Assembly (NCBI GenBank): GCA_039621445.1
Contig: CP154955.1
Span: forward strand, 50,384,689-50,448,688
Direction: 5' to 3'
Length of the DNA stretch: 64,000 bases
Origin: Euglena gracilis
Taxonomy: Eukaryota > Euglenida > Euglenophyceae > Euglenales
Both the position numbers and the translations under genes were made by a program. Within the stretch, counting starts at the first letter, position 1. Each line of letters opens with the position of its first letter. The notes under the pieces are model-generated. The model worked only from the letters and a program-made list of their open reading frames with translations. It had not been told where the DNA came from and made no database searches. Below are positions 48,501-57,705 of the stretch, one piece after another.

Positions 48501-50508
48501 GGTGATAATGATAGATACTCAGATACTGACGGATGTTGTGATGATACTGTGATGTGGTGTTGACTGGCATTGGGTTTGGCAGAAGATAGGCATTCCAGTG
48601 GAAACGTTGATGTTTTGCCCAAACCAAAAAGTATCAATCACCTTAAGGACCGCCCTATTGTACTGTGGCCAGCATATTGAAAATGTCTTAGACGGCCGGG
48701 AATGCACATTTCTTGTTGAGTCACAAAAATCTGGCAGTTTTAGTGAAAATGCGCATCCGCGCATTTTGGAAGCGGAGTGCGCAGGTGCGCATTCTGAATG
48801 GTTTGATGCCTCTTCCAGACTGGGTGAAAACACCACAAAAATGAGCTGTTTGGATTTAACACGACTACAAGGAACACCCCCATGTAAACTGCTTCAACTA
48901 CGTATCATGCTGTTTACAGCTGTTTCACGACGACTGTGGTACAGTGCGCGGCTGGACACACACTCGGCACACTCCACACGACATGAGGAACACGGGCGAC
49001 GCAGGCCAGCCAACCTGGACCTGGATGTGCCACCTTGTGTTCACCGATGTGTGCTGATGGCTTCTGGGGGCAGGGCCTGGTGATCCCAGGATGCGCATGG
49101 GAAGGAACTCCTTGCAGCCACAGAGACACAGCCCGCCCAAGATCAAAACAATGGGGGTGCCACTAAGTATCAGGGCCGAAGAATGGGCACCTGCGCATTT
49201 TTTGAAACCCCAAAAGAATGCGCAGGTGCGCATTTTTTGGAATGGACACAGGCTGTGGGAAGGGGGAATGCGCACACGTGCATTGATGTTGAAGGACGCA
49301 ATGGGTATGGCCTGTTGTTTGCCTGCCATGAATACAAGTTGTGCACTGCTTATGATGTGGTTTCAGGCTTGCAGAACATGGGTGTGTGAGGGGGAGATGA
49401 ACCAACAGAATCACCCTTGGCAACAGTGCCGCTGTACCAGACCACACCCTGAAACACGACACCTGCAGTGGCGTGGTAAACCCTGGGCTGGGCGACGGCA
49501 GGTGTCAGAGACGATTTCATGTCCTTCACTGACAGGGGAACTGCACCCCTGAAGGTCAAGTCATCGAACAAACCAGAATGTGCACCTGCGCATTCGACTT
49601 CATCCGCTGCAGTCCACTGCTCAGCCTAGCCTACGCTGCTCTCATGAACGTGTGGTGCACGTCACAACGCACGTGCAACTGTCCCCCACCCGGTGGAGGT
49701 GATGGGCCGGTTGCTGCCAGCGTTGTCCAACCCCATGCCTCAGAGTGTGCATGGCAGCCCACAGCCAATTGGCCCCGAACAACCTTTATGTTGGGCTGCA
49801 GTGCATGGTGCCAGGAGCACTGTGCCCGACAATTAGGGTCAACGCAGTGGATTGTGTCTGGTTCCACACACGCGGTGATCGCTTGGTTGGAACTTGGAGA
49901 GCGAAACACGCCTGTCGGCACCTTCGTCATTATTCCCAAAAACGGTCTGGAAACATGGAATTATTTCACAATCCAAATGGATTTAAGGAAGCAAACACCG
50001 TTGGTCAGTCCTTGCCCCAAAATTTCTTCAGGCCCTTGAGACCGTGAGTCAGCGACAAGCACATCACAAAAAAAAATTACTGATAAACCCAGCAATTTTT
50101 TCCGTTCTGCTTTTTCTGTGCATTTTACTGTGTTGCAATGGGAAAATGGATGAGAAAGGGACTTCAGTGCCCGAGGAAATTCCTCAGTGACGGGCACCCT
50201 AATTCCCAACTGCGGTCAGCAGTCTTTCGTGGCATGAGTAAAAAGCCGTCGAATGCGCACTTGCGCAAAAAAGCGTCCTGCGCCTTTCTTGAAATTACCC
50301 ACGCCAACTCCCCCTGCCTTGCCTGGGTTTGAAACCACATGGCCGAAGTGTAGACCTCCCTGCGAGGATCGAATGGTGTACGAGGACGAGGCAGCCCTGG
50401 AGCGAAACACGGCAGAGGAGGACCACCAACTGTGGCCTTGTTGGCAACAAACGTCACCCACCACACAGAAGCGTTATTTATCATGTACTCAGAGTCGACG
50501 CTCCAGCA
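37950..50508 (-). CDS. Glycosyltransferase-like gene, copy 3 (best preserved)
   Basis: Exons from the N-terminal side are 50508-50356, 48447-48357, 45794-45642, about 44720-44587, about 43416-43265, about 42780-42660, 42041 to about 41890, 41341-41264, 40233-40099 and 38113-37950. Phases agree at 0/0 (WW to YPVSF), 1/1 (YPVSF to GWDC), 1/1 (VWQEP to YGNG) and 1/1 (YGNG to VVGEDEP). The deduced chain keeps GWDCLRHLEI, FHHPKECF, HLTCG, LFLD, HVWQEP, LYGNG, YYKLVVYG and VVGEDEP in the order of exostosin-like glycosyltransferases. The terminal exon would lie below 37.9 kb; a stretch at 36420-36560 with AAFIREM is one candidate. The protein likely acts in the secretory pathway on glycans, but no signal peptide or membrane segment was found. 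Confidence 0.65.
38940..39310. repeat. Word element (GCCTTAAAATGCC) around core copy 2
   Basis: The left border repeats CCTTAAAATGCCTTAAAAC, the right border repeats GGCCTTAAAAGGCCTTAAAA; between them (39060-39240) lies the core with CTGGCATCGCTGGAACATTG. A second core with a similar CCTTAAAAA border is at 59085-59420. Confidence 0.65.
40099..40233 (-). CDS. Copy 3, YGNG / YYKLVVYG exon
   Basis: The acceptor CCGGTGCAG| and donor G|GTATGCCC give 135 nt from phase 1 to phase 1, matching copy 1 exactly. It encodes DYRKLYGNGMGFAMALDPA, LHSPGVPDGEVVRRLRAG, YYKLVVYG. The phase-1 end joins in frame to the exon at 38113. Confidence 0.8.
40445..40535 (-). repeat. SINE-like repeat, type B (short)
   Basis: The minus strand has CCGCCAGGCTTCGGCCACCT and CAGCGCCAGCACAGAAG. 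Confidence 0.5.
40780..41262. repeat. CA-rich block containing a small word element
   Basis: Degenerate ACACACA sequence interrupted at 40998-41080 by AACCCCTCCCCAAATAGAAG through GGTTGCTCATATTTGGGGGG, an element with inverted ends of the TTTGGGGGG type inserted in the microsatellite. Confidence 0.7.
41264..41341 (-). CDS. Copy 3, VWQEP exon
   Basis: The acceptor GGCAATGCAG| and donor G|GTGTGTGT give 78 nt from phase 1 to phase 1. It encodes LHPRDVLGPNLHVWQEPHY, MYADWDG. The donor runs directly into CA/TG-rich sequence (about 40780-41264), so the intron starts inside a microsatellite. Confidence 0.75.
41510..41730. repeat. Word element (AGTGCCCAAATAAGTG)
   Basis: The words CAGTGCCCAAATAAGTGTCG and AAAGTGCGCACCCCC are followed by CAAAACTACGGTCCAATAAT and CATGCACTTAAATGGGGGTG. 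A clear relative is at 61960-62340 with CCCTAATAAGTGCGCAGTGC and CGAAACTACGTCCCTAAAAT. Confidence 0.6.
41836..41892. repeat. 9-bp minisatellite (AAGAAGACA)n
   Basis: Six copies, directly next to the LFLD exon of copy 3. Confidence 0.95.
41890..42041 (-). CDS. Copy 3, LFLD exon
   Basis: The acceptor AAAAAAGCAG| at 42042 opens a phase-0 frame QPGRDSVSGGPRGARRGDP, CASGPVLFLDRYLARHIDYQ, ANSVFAGLPG. It is homologous to copy 1 at 3097-3240, with the same start phase. Just after AGLPG the sequence turns into a 9-bp minisatellite (41838-41890), which may have replaced the original donor region. Confidence 0.7.
42130..42265 (-). repeat. SINE-like repeat, type B
   Basis: Same family as 32045-32200; includes CAGCGCCAGGCCAGAAG on the minus strand. 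Confidence 0.6.
42660..42780 (-). CDS. Copy 3, SLVRFMM exon
   Basis: After acceptor GGGCTGGGCAG| the frame reads HDPASRAEPDSLVRFMMRAA, GFVAGVPREVLFWF. The DSLVRFMM core is identical to copy 1. A GT after GCCGGG (GTCCCA) could serve as donor in phase 0. A hAT-like element begins only about 25 bases upstream of the exon at 42806. Confidence 0.6.
42806..43025 (+). mobile_element. hAT-like non-autonomous element 3
   Basis: It begins CAGGGTTTTTTTAAGACCAG and ends AGACTAAAAAAAAAACTCTG. The flanks GCACCAGC (42798-42805) and GCTCCAGC (43026-43033) are an 8-bp duplication with one mismatch. Inside is a GCGCCAAAGGCGCC hairpin followed by GTATATCCCACC. Confidence 0.8.
43265..43416 (-). CDS. Copy 3, HLTCG exon
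   Basis: From acceptor GTTCAG| the phase-0 frame passes through a proline-rich start and reads SLSDAEYGRLRQEVWEFFRN, HLTCGPGDFGQ. It is homologous to 4952-5121. At the position of the copy 1 donor (TTTGCAG|GT) copy 3 has TTGGGCAG followed by AG, so the usual GT is missing; either another donor is used or this splice site has been lost. Confidence 0.6.
43740..44480. other. Copy 3 intron sequence, AT-rich
   Basis: No repeat partner or exon was recognised; ATTATGATAATT-type inverted patches occur at 43918-43975. Confidence 0.4.
44587..44720 (-). CDS. Copy 3, FHHPKECF exon
   Basis: The frame reads CWADAKPCPDPLTMFHHPK, ECFAEMAALQEWMG and then meets GT at 44586 in phase 2. The frame also stays open through a proline-rich, repeat-like stretch to a stronger GTGAGA near 44498. 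The 5-prime border is near the TAG at about 44720 but gives an unexpected phase. Homology to copies 1 and 2 supports the coding call; the borders are uncertain. Minus-strand CGCGTCGCACAC-type tandem repeats lie just downstream (44495-44575). Confidence 0.6.
44755..44945 (-). repeat. SINE-like repeat, type A
   Basis: Reverse-oriented copy of 32675-32855 and, to its right, of 34990-35235. It ends on the plus strand with TTGCACTGAGGCTTCTTGTC at 44760. Confidence 0.75.
45493..45552. repeat. CA microsatellite
   Basis: ACACACAC units, then CACAACACACGCAACACAAA, in the intron after the GWDC exon of copy 3. Confidence 0.9.
45642..45794 (-). CDS. Copy 3, GWDCLRHLEI exon
   Basis: The acceptor CGGTCCAG| and donor G|GTGTGTGG give 153 nt from phase 1 to phase 1. 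It encodes SKHGRFLKGVRVYGTADEEA, YLAKYAAARTVFTKRKAGWD, CLRHLEILVAG. This is the most diagnostic exon of the array; the K-aGWDC-RH-EI signature recalls the exostosin/GT47-like donor-binding block. A CA microsatellite (45493-45532) lies in the following intron. Confidence 0.8.
46018..47468. mobile_element. TIR element with repeated GGTGTCCACA.GTGAACCACAAA
   Basis: The left end AGACATTCATTTAGTGTGG mirrors the right end CCACACTAATGAATGTCT. Next to both ends the phrases GTGAACCACAAA and GGTGTCCACA are repeated three or more times, converging inward. No target duplication is visible. Inside are the hAT-like element 4, a TTTCGGCTGAAAAACAG module shared with 56600-56800, and a CTTGGGCTGGGCGGGGAGTT module shared with 38380 and 57290. 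Confidence 0.65.
46601..46895 (+). mobile_element. hAT-like non-autonomous element 4
   Basis: It begins CAGGCTTCTTTTTAAGACCC and ends GACTTAAAAAGAAGCCTG; both flanks are CCCCCCAC (8 bp). It contains a long G tract (about 30 bases near 46680-46706), its C counterpart near 46800, and TTTCGGCGCTTCGCGCCGAA. It is more diverged than elements 1-3 but has the same plan. Confidence 0.75.
47565..47720 (+). repeat. Core repeat, copy 3
   Basis: It has GGCGAAGACAGGTCGACATT, GATCGAAATCTGGCCC and TTTGAATTTGCCCCGTTC in the order of the other cores; the GGACCATCG part is missing. Confidence 0.45.
48357..48447 (-). CDS. Copy 3, YPVSFCFPR exon
   Basis: The acceptor CATTCCCTCCAG| and donor CTCACAG|GTGTGGAG give 91 nt from phase 0 to phase 1, with length and phases identical to copy 1 at 9825-9915. 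It encodes AYPVSFCFPRAVAGWYHDL, FWNATKTANLT(G). Conservation of borders and residues between copies some 38.5 kb apart is strong evidence that this is a real exon. Confidence 0.8.
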
Positions 50509-51680
50509 CTGAAAACAACACCACCCCTGGCCGCTGTGAAGACCAAAGAAAACACACATGCACACACTTTCTCCACACACCTCATCCGCAATGGAAGCAG
50601 TCAAACATGGCATATCGGGGTGAACACATGCACACATGCACACATGCACATTCCTGTCTTGTGTCTCCCCTTAAAGCACCCTGGTGGGAGGTTGGTGCGC
50701 AGGGCCATGCCAAACAACTCAGCACACAAGGTGGAGGCACAGCCCAGGAGACATACACCATACTTTGGTGGCATCCACCTGTGCAATGAGATGCCTCTGA
50801 AATCGCTGACAAAAAGACCAGCAGTGCACCATGGGGGGTAGCCCTGCCACAATGCTGTGCTGGCACTGGGTTCAGGAGTGCGAGACACAGCTCCCCACAA
50901 CGCAGAGAATGCGCACCTGCGCACTCCCCCCACAGAATGTGCAGGTGCGCACTCTTGTGGATGCCCAGCGCTGCTCCCCTCCTGCTCTCCTGCAGATAGA
51001 ATCACAACCAGCCAGCGAAGGAATGGCCTCAAGAGTACGCACGTGCGCATTCTTGTGCCCCATGCAACCTCAGAGAGGAGCCGTTTTATATCGTGTGTGG
51101 GGTTGTTCTGAGGGTGTACTCTGTGGCAGAAAGGGTTGAAGCGGGGCTCCATTCCGTAGCTTTTAAAACCAGTGATACACAGGAAAGGAGCGCAATCCAG
51201 CCCCCCCTTCCATACCCAGCACCCCATCCCAAATGTCAGACCTGAACACAGGTGGTCCCACACGGTGATGTGCCGTCGTGCCTATGGGAAGGCACATGGG
51301 GAGCGGACGTTGTGCGCCACTGGAGGGATGCTGTGCCTGCATGTGTCACAGAGGGGTGCAGTGCACCTGTGTGGAATGGCAAACAGCAGGCAGCCTGAGG
51401 AGGGTAACAAGGCCTCCCCTGCAGACATCCGGTGTGGATTTCAACCCACACCCCCCACCACTCTCTGAATGCAGACTACACACACACACCAAACATTCGC
51501 AAGCGACCCCTCGTGCCCTGCTTCCAGCATAGGGCACAGAACCACCCTTCATTCTAACCGTACAGACCACAGTTCCTCCTTCCCACAACCACCCCCGGGA
51601 GCCACAATAACCGTCCAAAACTTCAGGAATAGGCCGGGACGGGGAGGGGGGTGAATGCACACCTGCGCATTCACTGGGCA
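48720..51680. repeat. Region of palindromic words GAATGCGCACCTGCGCATTC
   Basis: About ten palindromes of this type occur: near 48748, 48778, 49186, 49216, 49266, 49577, 50253, 50908, 50933, 51037 and 51651. Spacer letters vary (CCT, AGG, TCC, ACG, ACT) but both GCGCAxxTGCGC halves stay matched. The word is not seen elsewhere in the window. Spacing ranges from 25 to over 600 bases. Copy 3's WW exon lies inside the region. Confidence 0.75.
50356..50508 (-). CDS. Copy 3, N-terminal WW exon
   Basis: A good acceptor (GTTGTTTTCAG|) and donor GGGAG|GTCTAC give 153 nt in phase 0 throughout. It encodes CWSVDSEYMINNASVWWVTF, VANKATVGGPPLPCFAPG, LPRPRTPFDPRRE. The matching exon of copy 1 ends at 17946 with the same phase. 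The start codon must lie further upstream and was not found. Palindromic GAATGCGC words surround this exon within its introns. Confidence 0.6.
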
Positions 51681-52554
51681 CCACAAAACAGGGGGGACAG
51701 CGACAGGTACAACAGCTTCACCTGACCAGGGTTCGCCCTCGTGAAACAGCGTTGCTTTTCAAACAAGAGATCACATTCAAATTCCTGTTGTCAAAATAAG
51801 CAACTGAAATAATACTTTTCATTTCAGGAACTTTGAGTTTTTTTCTCATACTTGGTGCAACAAAAGTCAAAAAAGATAGCAAGCCTGGGAAAGCTTTTCA
51901 AACTATATCACATCCAGAGTATTTGGAGTATTTGGAATTCAGCAAAACGAGATGACGATGGATCCATCATCATCTCCATCATCTCCAGTTCTATCAGACA
52001 CAAAACGCACCCAGAGCTTGCGCTTCTGCATTGACTCGATTCGGTTGTATGCTTGCGGCAGAGCCCTGCCAATGTCAAAGTTCATTGGCCCTTGACAGCG
52101 CTGGGCATGGAATGACGGAAAGGGCCACCATGCGTTCGGGGGAGGTCATTGGAGGGTTTCTCCTGAGGGGAAAGGAAATTGCACATTCTTGATCTTTCGA
52201 TCACTGAGACACGACAAAGTCAAAGATGACCAACAGCAGCAGTGAACCCCGAATCGAAGAAAAACCCAGCCAAGGATCTGGCGGTCGTTGCACCCATTGT
52301 CTCAGCTGAAGTGCCTAGGCTCGCCGCAAGGAAAAAATCCAAAATCCAAAATCCAACTGGCAAAAAAGAACAACAGCATCAAACTGCCGCCACCAGCCTA
52401 CACCGGCAAGCTGCACTGAACTGCCACACAGCCTGCAGGGGAGGACAGCAGGGACCCGGGCTGTGTGAGGCACGGCCGCAGCGTAGCATGAGCAGGGCTG
52501 CCCTTCAGTCCCCCCCCCCAAAAAACAATTCTGCCGCCCCGGCGCGTTCGATTC

Positions 52555-52715
52555 GGGCCCGGGGAATGGGTGGGCGAAAAGTGCGGAATTTCGCGGCGAA
52601 GACAGGGCGACGCCGGGGAGGGAATCGATAGCTGGTGGTTCGTGGTCATCGCCCGCCCCCAACGGTGAAAAAAATGCTTTCGATTTCTAAATATTTTGCC
52701 CCCTCCACCCAGTTG
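52555..52715 (+). repeat. Core repeat, copy 4
   Basis: CGCGGCGAAGACAGGGCGAC, TCGATAGCTGGTGGTTCGTG, CATCGCCCGCCCCCAACGG and AAATGCTTTCGATTTCTAAA follow the core order. It is GC-rich at its left end. Confidence 0.55.
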
Positions 52716-52769
52716 GGACGGAGATGGAGGGGTTGCCCGGAGGGTGGTTCGGAAGGTCCCTGGCGAAAA

Positions 52770-53060
52770 AAAATAAGGAAAATAATATCAATAAATAATA
52801 AATAAATATTATTCAATATTGATTTATATAAATAAACTATTATATAACAATATAAATTCAAATAATATAAAGTAAAAATGTAAATTAAATAATAAAATAA
52901 ATCGATAATGTAAAATAAAGCATAAATTATTATATGAACACTAATTAAAATTATTTAAATAAATAAACAAGTGAATTAAACAAAGTTTAATAAAAAAATA
53001 AATCCTGCAATACCCGTGCAAATATGAATAAATACATACAAATATAAATATACACATAAA
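52770..53060. repeat. AT-rich low-complexity tract
   Basis: AATAAATA and ATATAAATA words only; no gene. Confidence 0.85.
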
Positions 53061-53260
53061 TGCCCATTCCCCAAAGGCCGCTCTGGGTGGGCGGCGGCGG
53101 GGCGCTGCCGTTGCGGCAGCGGTAGGGCTCGTGGGCCACGCCTCGCACACGCCGCCACTCCACCTTCGGCTGAGGGCCGCGGGAGGAGAGGCCCGGCACG
53201 GGAGGGCACGACCCAAGGTTAGAAATCGGCGGCGGCAAACGCCCGGCAGGCAGAAATGCG
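53060..53260 (-). CDS. GC-rich candidate exon
   Basis: After GCGGCCCTCAG| the frame reads PKVEWRRVRGVAHEPYRCRN, GSAPPPPTQSGLWGMG. The GC-rich block stands sharply against the AT-rich sequence on its left (52770-53060). All three minus frames are open here because of base composition, so the frame is uncertain. Confidence 0.3.
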
Positions 53261-53379
53261 GCTCCCGTTCCACACACAGCAGCGGGCACTGATGGTTTTT
53301 TAACGCGCAAAAAGTGGACCCTGAACCCCCTGAAAGAAACCGGAAGGGCTTTTAATTGAAACACCTCGAAACCAAAAAA

Positions 53380-54000
53380 AAACCTCCAAAAAGTTCATTT
53401 TGAGAACGTTTGGGACTGTGCACATTCGGCTGTGGGAAAAACCCAAAAAGATTTCACCCCGTGGGAGAATTTTCCTTCGTCCAACACTGTTCATGCATAC
53501 CATGAATGGTGTGCAATCGTTCACGTTTTCTCCGCACTGCAACTGCTTCTTGGCACGGTTGGTTCCTTTTGGCTCCTTTTTTCTGCTGCTTCCGGTCATT
53601 TTGGTCATTTTTGACCACTTTCGGCTGCTTCTTGACTGGTTTTGGCCACTTTCAGCCCGTGAAATGTTTTGAAAGGAGCCAGAAGAACCAGAAAGAAGCA
53701 GCCAAAGATAGCCAAAAGTGGAAAGTGACAAAAAACGCTGGCCGAAATTGGCCAAAAATAGCCTTAAGGAACAGAAGTGACCAAAGGTGGCCAGAAGCAC
53801 TCAAGCGACCAAAGGCAGCCCTCCCCCCAAAAAAATGGTTTGGTCAAAATGGCCAAAAAGGGCCAAAAGTGGCCAGCATCCAAAGCTTCCAACAATAACA
53901 AAAACTATATAATGCAATACGATGAAAAAAAATATTGAACATCGCCCTGCATCACCCTGCATCATCGAAGGTGCATGACAGTGATTTCGCATTTTTGAAG
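53380..54000. other. Spacer with TGGCCAAAA duplicates
   Basis: A run of imperfect TTTTGGCCACTT / AAGTGGCCAAAA phrases (53580-53880) forms a loose inverted arrangement around 53690. No exon. Confidence 0.4.
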
Positions 54001-54164
54001 TGTATGAATATTTAGTCCTAATGAAGTGTCTGACTATTCAGTTACCCTACAGTACAAGGAGGGAAGTACTTGTGCTTTCAGCTGGAGGCACAATGTTGGG
54101 AAAAAGATACACACCACATGCGCATATGCGCCTGGTGTGTGCATGCAAACACACCAGGTGTGTC

Positions 54165-54290
54165 AACTTCTTCGCTGCGGTGTGGGGCTTGTCGCCTGCG
54201 GCAGCCCACGCCATAGCCAGCAGCAGCCACGGCCATTGAGGGCGCCCCATGACTTGGTCATCGGGCAAGGGGGAGAGAAGGGCGACCGCT
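54165..54290 (-). CDS. Candidate exon resembling the SLVRFMM block
   Basis: The minus frame reads SPLPDDQVMGRPQWPWLLLA, MAWAAAGDKPHTAAKKLTHL and meets donor CACCTG|GTGTGTTT in phase 0. DD-V-R--LLLAM-AAG parallels DDSLVRFMMLAMEFAAG in copy 1. The upstream acceptor is uncertain. Confidence 0.35.
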
Positions 54291-56559
54291 GCACAGCAAA
54301 AAGGCTGTATGTTTGGTGTACTTCTGTGTGCTGCAGCCGCTTGGGGATTGGTAACAGAGGCCTTCGGGAAAAGTGTGGGAAACCACAAAAATCATAGGGA
54401 AATCGAGAAAAATTGCGGGGAATTGCGGTAGTTAGGTTGTTTGCAGAAAATGTGGGGAAATTGTGGAAATTGCGACAAAATTGCGGGGCATAATATGGAC
54501 TTACTAATTGAAAACATGGACTGCGTAGAAAGTCAGGGGTTACTTTCAGTATTTTGCAAATGATCACCCTTGGGGTTGCAGCAACCCCAGCTGCTCAGAT
54601 TTATCAACACCCAAGCAAAACAGCACCTCCCCAGATCACCCAATCAGTCAATCTGCGCCAAGTGTGGCAGTTTTGTTGCAAGGCACAGGTGTTCGGTAAA
54701 GGCAGAATCCCACTTGCAGTCGAAAAACAAAAAGGTGGGTGGCATGTGATTGCTGCACGCTCCAAGGCGACGAAGCGCAGGCTATTTCACAGGCCCAGAA
54801 AAAAACATGCAATTACAAACATCCTGTTTTCAATGTGTCATTTTCTTTTAAAAATGATACCCTTGTTGAAAATTCTGGCAGTCCGAAAACCTTGGCAAAC
54901 TATTGGAAACCATTTCACAAAAAAATAACCATCAGAAAATCCAAGCCGACAGCTTCTTGAAATCATCCTTTTTGCAGAAGATCATAAACCAATCCTCATC
55001 CACTTAGGCACATCTCGCACTTGCACTTTTTTTCTTTGTCGATGTGCGCAAATGCACACATCGACATTTTTTATGAAAAGGACAAGATATGACCCCAAAA
55101 ACCCAAAAATGAAAGCAGGATGTGATGTGGTACCCCAGGACGCAGAGACGAAAACAGGGACTTTGGCAAATAGGGTGCCTAAGAGCAGGTATCGTCACAG
55201 CATATGGTATACACGACACCCAGCAGCTGCAATTGATGCGTTTGTAAACTGTACAAGTGGTTGGCTTGTGCAAATGCGAAAACAGACTTTTGGTCGGTTT
55301 GCGCATCTGCGCACACCAGCCTCTTAACACACGTACCATTTAGAGGGTGTGGCACTGTTGCAGTTTGGAAATCCTTCAGTGGAGATATTCTGTAGAATTT
55401 AAACACAACAGAATGACCAGCCTGTGGGCCCGAATTTGGGCATCGGCAATTGAAGCTGTGAAGAACCATTTCTTAGCCCCTGAAACATCAAAGTAAACAA
55501 CATTTTCGGGTTTTATCCTGAAAAACTTCGTTTAGAAGTGCCTGTCACCCCCAGTATTTCAGTCCGAAAATGACTGACTGAAAATGGATGTGTCTGCTGA
55601 CTTGAAAATCCATGCGTTCAGGGGGCCACATCATGCAGCACCCTGACACACTTCATTTTGACCTTCTCAAACAAACCTTTCAACACCACCATTTTGAGCA
55701 CAACACTTTCACAAACTGCTCTCCTCCTGTTTCGATCCTTCTTTTGTCTCAGAAATCCCTGTTGCCAAGGCTTCAAAATGAAAAGGATTTTGGTTGGTGA
55801 CCCACAATTGTGAAAAGCAACCATTTTAATGATTAATGTGCGCATTTGCGCACACCAGCCACCCAAACATACCAGCAGCATTCAACAGAGGGGTCCAGCA
55901 CCACAATAATACAAGGGAGATATTATCACAGTGTTCTCACATTCATTTTCCAGCTCCAAACACACTGCCATTGGAGGCTCTTGGTTGGTGTTAAAGTGGT
56001 CGGTGTGCGCAAATGCGCACATCGTCCATGTGCGCATTTGCGCACACTGACATTATTTGTGCTGTTGTGTGGGTGTCACGGAGCCTTAAACATTCGTGGG
56101 GCATTGATGGCAACTTGCCACCAAATTCAACAGGGAACCGGTTGCAGTCCTCCTGTGTTCTGCATCCCCCTCATCAACCCCCAGTGGCAGAATTCTCAAA
56201 CAGTCCATTGTTTATGCGGCATGTGCACTTCCACTCCTTTCGTAACCAACTTCCAAAACCTCCACAACGTGCCGCAAACCTTCAGAAAGCAAGCAAAGGG
56301 GTGGACCTGCCAGCCCACCTCCAGAGCACCACCTGGCGCTGGCAGTTGTCACGCAGGGAATGATGGAGGGAGGCGGTACTGGGGTTTTGGTGTTTTTGTC
56401 GGAGATTTTCCGGGGGATAGGTCCGGGAGTTTTCGTGTCATTCCGACCCCAAAGAGCAGCAAAAAAACCAGGGTGTGACGCAGGGCTGAGCTCTTTGGAA
56501 GACCACCCCGGCCTGGCCCGGCCCCAGCCCGGCCCGGCCAGCGGCTCGGCTGGCTGCCC

Positions 56560-56960
56560 AGCCCGGTCTGGGGCCGGGGGGGGGGGGTTGAAAACGCTCA
56601 GTTTCAGCCCAAAAAACACCTTTTCCGGGTCCGGGAGGCAAAAAAAACATTGTTTTGGGCCAAAAAAAAATTTCGCTTTTTTTCGACTTTTTAGACCCGA
56701 AGATGACCCAAAGTCCAAAGGATTCGGGCCCAAAACGGGGCGCTGGCGGGTCAAAAAACACTCATTTTCGGCCCAAAAACACTTTTTTCGGGAAGTCAAA
56801 AAAAATGGTTTTGGGCAAAGAAAATTTTTTTCGAATTTTTTCGACTTTTTGACCCAAAAATGGCTAAGTGCACCGGCCAGGGGGGCGGGCCCAGCCAGGG
56901 GGGGCATGGGGGAGGGTCCAGGTCGGAAATTTTTTTTGCTCAAAAAACACTTTTTTTGAT
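56560..56960 (+). repeat. Tandem GGTCAAAAAACACTCATTTT module
   Basis: Two tandem copies (56590-56690 and 56745-56835) of a unit with AAACACTCATTTTCGGCCCA, TTCCGGGTCCGGGA and TTTTGGGC; a third copy is inside the element at 46018-47468 (47045-47150). Confidence 0.65.
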
Positions 56961-57059
56961 GTTCTAAAGTGAAAAAAAGTGTTTTTGAGCAAAAACAATT
57001 TTTTTCAAAGTTTTGGGTCCCGACCTACCTCCACGACGCCCAACCACCCTCAGACCCCC

Positions 57060-57480
57060 GCAGGGATCCCCGAAAACCCAAAACTGGCCCAAAATCGCAC
57101 AACCAGGCCCTGGGAACCTCAAAAAAACGGTCAACCCCCCTCCCCTAAACCTCATGATTGACCCCCTGGTTTGGGTCCCAACTCCTCGTCTAGCCCGAGA
57201 TACGACCAATTTACGGTTTCGGGCCCCGAACAGGCCCGAAATGGCTAAAACTGGCAAAACTGGCCCAAAACCACAAAACGGCCGTATCTCGGCCTAGGCG
57301 AGGAGTTGGCCCAAACCGATCGATCGGGCGTCCCAAAGTTGTGGAAGGAGATCCTCTTTACTTTTCTCAACTCCGCAGCGTTTTCGAGATATTTGGAATT
57401 TTTCGATTTTTTGACCCCAAACTGACCCTGCAATTTCCCCGGGAAAAAAAACGGTAGACAACTTTTTTGCTCGGGGCATA
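57060..57480 (+). repeat. Dispersed repeat, partner at 10475-10635, plus CGTATCTCGGCC module
   Basis: The left part matches 10475-10635. The right part (57275-57420) carries CGTATCTCGGCCTAGGCGAG and later CGTTTTCGAGATATTTGG; diverged relatives of that module are at 38375-38520 and 47195-47340. Confidence 0.7.
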
Positions 57481-57657
57481 TCTCCGGACTGACGGGAAGT
57501 TGCGGGTAACCCGAGAGCTCTGGTGAAACTAGGGATCGTCCCCTAACCTACAGGCTATTCACTTTGGGGGCCAGGAAATACAATCACATCGATAATCCTC
57601 GGGTGCCCGGACCTACCCAGGGGGGGCGGGGGGGGGGGGTCGGACCCCCGTCGCCGG

Positions 57658-57705
57658 GGTAGCAAGCTTCGCTCTTACTCTAAAGAGGTAAGAGCTCAGC
57701 AACAC
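57658..57705 (-). other. Stem-loop element b (GTTGCTGA..stem..GAAGCTT)
   Basis: The minus strand reads GTTGCTGA, stem GCTCTTAC, loop CTCTTTAGA, stem GTAAGAGC, then GAAGCTTGCTACC. The stem is perfect over eight base pairs. The paired single-stranded CUGA and GAA recall hammerhead or kink-turn cores but lack required bases of either. Partner at 23185-23240. Confidence 0.4.

Noticed and set aside
48720-51680. CRISPR array
   Set aside because: The repeats are short palindromes with irregular spacing of 25 to over 600 bases and no uniform spacers; the context is eukaryotic.
54555-54960. Plus-strand gene near 54.6-55.0 kb
   Set aside because: An open frame of 124 codons without recognisable motifs, in repeat-rich DNA, with no splice-consistent neighbours on that strand.
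57658-57705. Hammerhead ribozyme
   Set aside because: CUGA and GAA flank a stem, but the GA following CUGA-N and the cleavage-site strand are missing.
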